Of a stretch of 64,000 bases of DNA, positions 61,375 through 64,000 are shown piece by piece. Both the position numbers and the translations under genes were made by a program. Source of the DNA: Paraburkholderia phosphatilytica (GTDB lineage Bacteria; Pseudomonadota; Gammaproteobacteria; Burkholderiales; Burkholderiaceae). The notes beneath the pieces are model-generated. The model had not been told where the DNA came from. It saw only the letters and a program-made list of their open reading frames with translations, and searched no databases. Every line of letters starts with the position of its first letter. The first letter of the stretch is position 1. Location: NCBI RefSeq assembly GCF_003443895.1, contig NZ_QQOA01000008.1, forward strand, positions 183,703-247,702, in the 5' to 3' direction.

Positions 61375-62526
61375 TCAAGACAGGGCGGTTCGCTGCGCGA
61401 GATAGCGCGCAAAGTCGTAGTTCGGCCGTTCGAGATGGCTCAGGTTGCCCGGCTTCGCGAGCGGCGCGTGCACGCCGCGAAACACGGCTTCCACGCCGCC
61501 GCGGTCTTCGGCATTCACCTCGTCGAGCAGCGTCTTCAGCGTGGCCATGTAGTCGGCCGCTTTCGGATCGTCGATGAACTCGGGCGAGAGTCCGCCGCCG
61601 AACTGGATATGCACCTGGCTCACGCCGCGCGGCTGCAGCACGAGGTACCAGAAGTAGCCCGGCGTGAGCGTGATCAGATGCGTCGGATAGATCGCGAGCA
61701 ATGCGGTCGTGCGACGCCAGTGACCGGTGAGACGCGTGTTGTCCGGATGCGCATTGCCGATCGGCAGCGACGCTTCCTTCGTGATCCAGTGATAGTTGAA
61801 GGCCGGCTGTCCCGGCGGACACTCCATTTCTTCGAGCCGCGAATGCGGGCCCACCGTCGCGCGATGCAGCATCGGCAGGTGGTAGCTTTCCATGAAGTTT
61901 TCCGCGAGGATCTTCCAGTTCGTGTTCCACACGTGCTCTTCATGGAACGTCTCGATGTAACCGGACATCCCGTAGGGCGCGATGAGGTTCGTCAACGCTT
62001 CGAGCCTTGCCGCAACTGGCGGCGCGTCGTCGCTCAACGTCACGTAGATCCAGCCTTGCCATTCCTCGCAGCGCACGGACGGCAGACGGTAGCTCTCCTT
62101 GCAGAAGCCCGCCTGCCGCTCCATCAGCGGCGCGCCTGCAAGCGCGCCATCGAGCGAGTAATTCCATGCGTGATAGGGGCACACGATGCGGCGCACACTG
62201 CCGCGCCCTTCGAGCAGCACCGACATCCGGTGCAGACACACGTTCGACATCGCGCGCAACGCGCCGTGTTCGTCGCGCAGCACGACGACCGGTTGCTCGT
62301 CGATGTGCGCGGTCAGATAGTCGCCGGGTTTGCCGAGCGCGCTCGCGCGGCCCACGCACAGCCATTCCTTGCGAAAGATCTCGCGCTGTTCGAGCGCGAG
62401 AAACGCATCCGACGTGTACACGCGCGGCGGCATCGCGCGGGCATCCTCGAACGGGCGCTCGCAGTTGGCCTGCAGTTGTCGGGCGATATCGAGTCCAGCA
62501 TCCGGCGACGTTGCAAGAGCAGCCAT
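61375..62526 (-). CDS. Rieske oxygenase alpha subunit (GbcA/CntA-like)
   Basis: The 383-residue enzyme has the Rieske [2Fe-2S] ligands CLH (Cys97, His99) and CPYH (Cys116, His119). The mononuclear iron motif is ENFMESYHLPMLH (Glu209, His216, His221). Sequence style (VWNTNWKILAENFMESYH, HLITLTPGYFWYLVLQP) is that of oxygenases that demethylate or cleave quaternary amines such as glycine betaine, stachydrine or carnitine, more than of ring dioxygenases. No reductase gene lies in the operon. It is followed by a polyamine-type importer, which supports an amine substrate. Confidence 0.88.
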   Translation of the reverse strand: MAALATSPDAGLDIARQLQANCERPFEDARAMPPRVYTSDAFLALEQREIFRKEWLCVGRASALGKPGDYLTAHIDEQPVVVLRDEHGALRAMSNVCLHRMSVLLEGRGSVRRIVCPYHAWNYSLDGALAGAPLMERQAGFCKESYRLPSVRCEEWQGWIYVTLSDDAPPVAARLEALTNLIAPYGMSGYIETFHEEHVWNTNWKILAENFMESYHLPMLHRATVGPHSRLEEMECPPGQPAFNYHWITKEASLPIGNAHPDNTRLTGHWRRTTALLAIYPTHLITLTPGYFWYLVLQPRGVSQVHIQFGGGLSPEFIDDPKAADYMATLKTLLDEVNAEDRGGVEAVFRGVHAPLAKPGNLSHLERPNYDFARYLAQRTALS

Positions 62527-62586
62527 ACGGCCTCCGGCTCAGCATTGCGTTGCGATGGACACCAATCTATCAAGTCAAATTGCCAG

Positions 62587-62604
62587 CCAAAATATTGTTT
62601 TTGG
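62587..62604. promoter_or_regulatory. LysR-operator-like dyad upstream of the Rieske gene
   Basis: CCAAAA-N6-TTTTGG, perfect over 6+6 bp, 61 bp before the Rieske ATG and within the 124-bp gap behind the LysR gene; GCCAGC occurs on both sides of it (62582 and 62613). Confidence 0.5.
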
Positions 62605-62650
62605 ATGTAAAAGCCAGCTTTTTCCTATGCAGCCCGCCAGGCGCGGCGCT

Positions 62651-63577
62651 TCAGCCGTTGCGATGTATTTCGCGGATCTGCGAGTCGCAGAATTCCGCGA
62701 AGCGCTTCACGACCTGACGCGGCTTGAGCTCGCGAGATTGCGCGACGCCGAGCGTGGTGGCTGTTGCCTCTTCCTTGAACTGCTTGATCACGAAGTCCGC
62801 TCCATCTACTGTTTTAAGCGATTTCAGCGGGAAGTTCAGGATGCTGTAGCCGAGGCCGTTCGCGACCATGCCGCGTACCACCTCCGGCTGCGACGAACGG
62901 AACGCGGGCACCGGCCGTGTGCCGACCGCATCGAAAAGCGCGGCGAAATACTCGCGGCTGTGCGGCAGGTCGAGCATCACGTACGGCTCGTCGAGCAGAT
63001 CGGCAAGCGACACGGTGCGGGCGCGCGCGAGCCGGTGCAGCTTCGGCAGGATCACGTAGGGCGGCAGCGAGACGAGCGGGGTAAACGCGATGTCGTCGGT
63101 GAGATCGAGGCTGTAGGTGAGCGCGAGGTCGAGCGTGCCGTCGCGCAGGCCGCGCAGCAGATCGTCCTGATGCGCTTCCTGGGTGCGGAAGGTGACGCCC
63201 GAATGGCTCGCGATGAAGCGGCTGATGAGCGCCGGCATCACAGGCGGCGCGAGCGACACCATGCAGCCGAGCGCGATCGAGCCGGACATGCCGCGGTCCA
63301 TCTCGCGCGCGGCGGATTGCAGTTCTTCCGCATTCTTCAGCAGATTGCGCGCCTGTCCGAGCATGTCGCGTCCTGCTGGCGTGAGTGACAGTCCGCTCGC
63401 GTGATGGCGGATGAACAGCTGCACGCCGAACGACGCTTCGAGATCCGCGAGCGCCGTCGAGATCGACGGCTGCGAGATATGCAGCTTCTTCGCCGCGGCC
63501 GTGAACGACAGCACCTCCGCCGTCACGACGAAGTACCGCAGCTGCCGCAGCGAATAATGCAACTGGCCCACTTCCAT
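62651..63577 (-). CDS. LysR-family regulator of the Rieske-transporter operon
   Basis: The 308-residue protein has the HTH LRQLRYFVVTAEVLSFTAAAKKLHISQPSISTALADLE and effector domain GSIALGCMVSLAPPVMPALISRFI and so on. ATG 63577 gives the normal LysR length; the open frame extends further upstream without a ribosome site or homology. It is the first gene of the minus-strand unit and probably acts at the dyad 62587-62604. The IS110-family element lies less than 300 bp upstream of its start. Confidence 0.88.
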   Translation of the reverse strand: MEVGQLHYSLRQLRYFVVTAEVLSFTAAAKKLHISQPSISTALADLEASFGVQLFIRHHASGLSLTPAGRDMLGQARNLLKNAEELQSAAREMDRGMSGSIALGCMVSLAPPVMPALISRFIASHSGVTFRTQEAHQDDLLRGLRDGTLDLALTYSLDLTDDIAFTPLVSLPPYVILPKLHRLARARTVSLADLLDEPYVMLDLPHSREYFAALFDAVGTRPVPAFRSSQPEVVRGMVANGLGYSILNFPLKSLKTVDGADFVIKQFKEEATATTLGVAQSRELKPRQVVKRFAEFCDSQIREIHRNG

Positions 63578-63769
63578 CGCGCGTCCCCGGCTGTTCGTCT
63601 GTCGCGATTGTGCGCGGACAGAAATCCGTTTGCATAGGGAAAAGCGATGAATTGCATTTTTGAAATATGTTTTTCGGATGCGTAGCGCGAGCGTAGATTC
63701 GCTTCCATCGAATCCGGAGAATGAAATGAACGCGTCCCACCCCGTGACCGAGTGAGGGAAAAAGGAAGG

Positions 63770-63846
63770 GTGGATCCTCACGGGCCAACGGCATCGAAGT
63801 GCCCAGGTGGAAAATGCAAGCATTTCCCGGCAACCGGAGGATCCAC
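63770..63846. repeat. Inverted repeat bounding the non-coding end of the IS110-family element
   Basis: GTGGATCCTC (63770-63779) and GAGGATCCAC (63837-63846) are perfect 10-bp inverted copies. A second, imperfect stem (GGAAAATGC / GCATTTCC, 63809-63827) lies between them. The right copy ends one base before the transposase ATG. Confidence 0.75.
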
Positions 63847-63847
63847 G

Positions 63848-64000
63848 ATGAACAGTATCGCAGTGGGCGTTGACATCGCCAAGCAGGTTTTCCAGGTGCA
63901 TTAGGTCGATCATGAAACCGGGGAGATCGTGAACAAGCCGATCAAGCGGGCCAAGTTCCTGGAGCACTTCGCGAACCGTGCTCGATGTGTGATTGGGATG
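63848..64000 (+). pseudogene. IS110-family transposase, interrupted by a stop codon and cut by the window edge
   Basis: ATG 63848 opens MNSIAVGVDIAKQVFQVH, the conserved start of the DEDD recombinase domain (first catalytic Asp in GVDIAK). Codon 19 is TAG (63902-63904). Beyond it the same frame continues in good family style (VDHETGEIVNKPIKRAKFLEHF, ARCVIGM). The stop is therefore a point change in an otherwise intact frame, unless it is a sequencing error. Unless read through or restarted, no full protein is made. Confidence 0.8.

Larger units (their letters stand above)
63770..64000 (+). mobile_element. IS110-family insertion sequence, left part (runs off the window)
   Basis: Identified by the transposase N-terminus and the structured non-coding leader. 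The outer boundary is not known: IS110 elements usually lack terminal inverted repeats, so the true left end may lie between about 63720 and 63770. Insertion separates the LysR gene from whatever was upstream. Confidence 0.7.

Noticed and set aside
1..64000. CRISPR arrays, tRNA, rRNA, prophage genes or a replication origin
   Set aside because: No regularly spaced repeats, cloverleaf-like elements, rRNA signatures, phage genes or parAB/repA-like genes were found by reading both strands.

Overview
The window is about 64 kb of GC-rich DNA from a Gram-negative bacterium. It is most likely a Burkholderiaceae member of the Paraburkholderia/Caballeronia kind. The grounds are strong GC bias at third codon positions, a Burkholderia-type trimeric porin, many LysR regulators paired with small catabolic operons, PxpABC next to AccBC paralogues, and ribitol and L-idonate genes. 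I see no rRNA, tRNA, replication or ribosomal genes. The content is accessory catabolism, as expected for a secondary replicon or a catabolic region of the main chromosome. These taxonomic statements are inference from gene content.

Layout. 1-3839 (minus): GntR regulator, SDR, BKACE-type beta-keto acid cleavage enzyme, metallo-beta-lactamase-fold lactonase and the start of a sugar-binding protein. 4011-7261: small membrane protein, mmsA and a divergent LysR. 7305-11971 (minus): lower gallate/protocatechuate 4,5-cleavage genes (ligJ, an RraA-type aldolase), MFS transporter and LysR. 12008-14257: secreted alpha-amylase and a DUF2784 protein. 14276-22613: a polyol ABC locus, with ATPase and SIS protein on minus and binding protein, two permeases, SorC regulator and two polyol dehydrogenases on plus. 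22646-30309: LprI-like protein, then AraC regulator, ribitol ABC importer, rbtD and ribulokinase. 30310-36525: AT-rich island, repeat-bearing glycoside hydrolase lipoprotein, a PTS-EIIC/EAL fusion and a serine hydrolase.

36570-56900 is the most unusual part. An RraA paralogue, aminotransferase-porin-idnD, AccB/AccC/PxpB/PxpC/degenerate BCCP/PxpA, SDR-PEPC-like-ketogluconate reductase, and an amino-acid-type ABC transporter with gluconokinase and idnO form five transcription units. All five carry the same promoter layout: a 15-bp near-palindrome of the form ATAAGCG-N4-TTAT (ATA-N9-TAT), 19 bp, a CTTGG-type element, and a -10 hexamer starting 59 bp (58 in one case) after the start of the palindrome. 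A Nac-like LysR gene at 41230-42156 lies in the middle. I infer a single regulon joining L-idonate/ketogluconate catabolism to a biotin-dependent PxpBC enzyme and a PEPC homologue with altered active-site motifs. This is my best candidate for an undescribed system.

56937-63577 (minus) is a LysR-controlled unit with a Rieske oxygenase and a polyamine-type ABC importer. The window ends inside an IS110-family element whose transposase reading frame is already broken by a stop codon.
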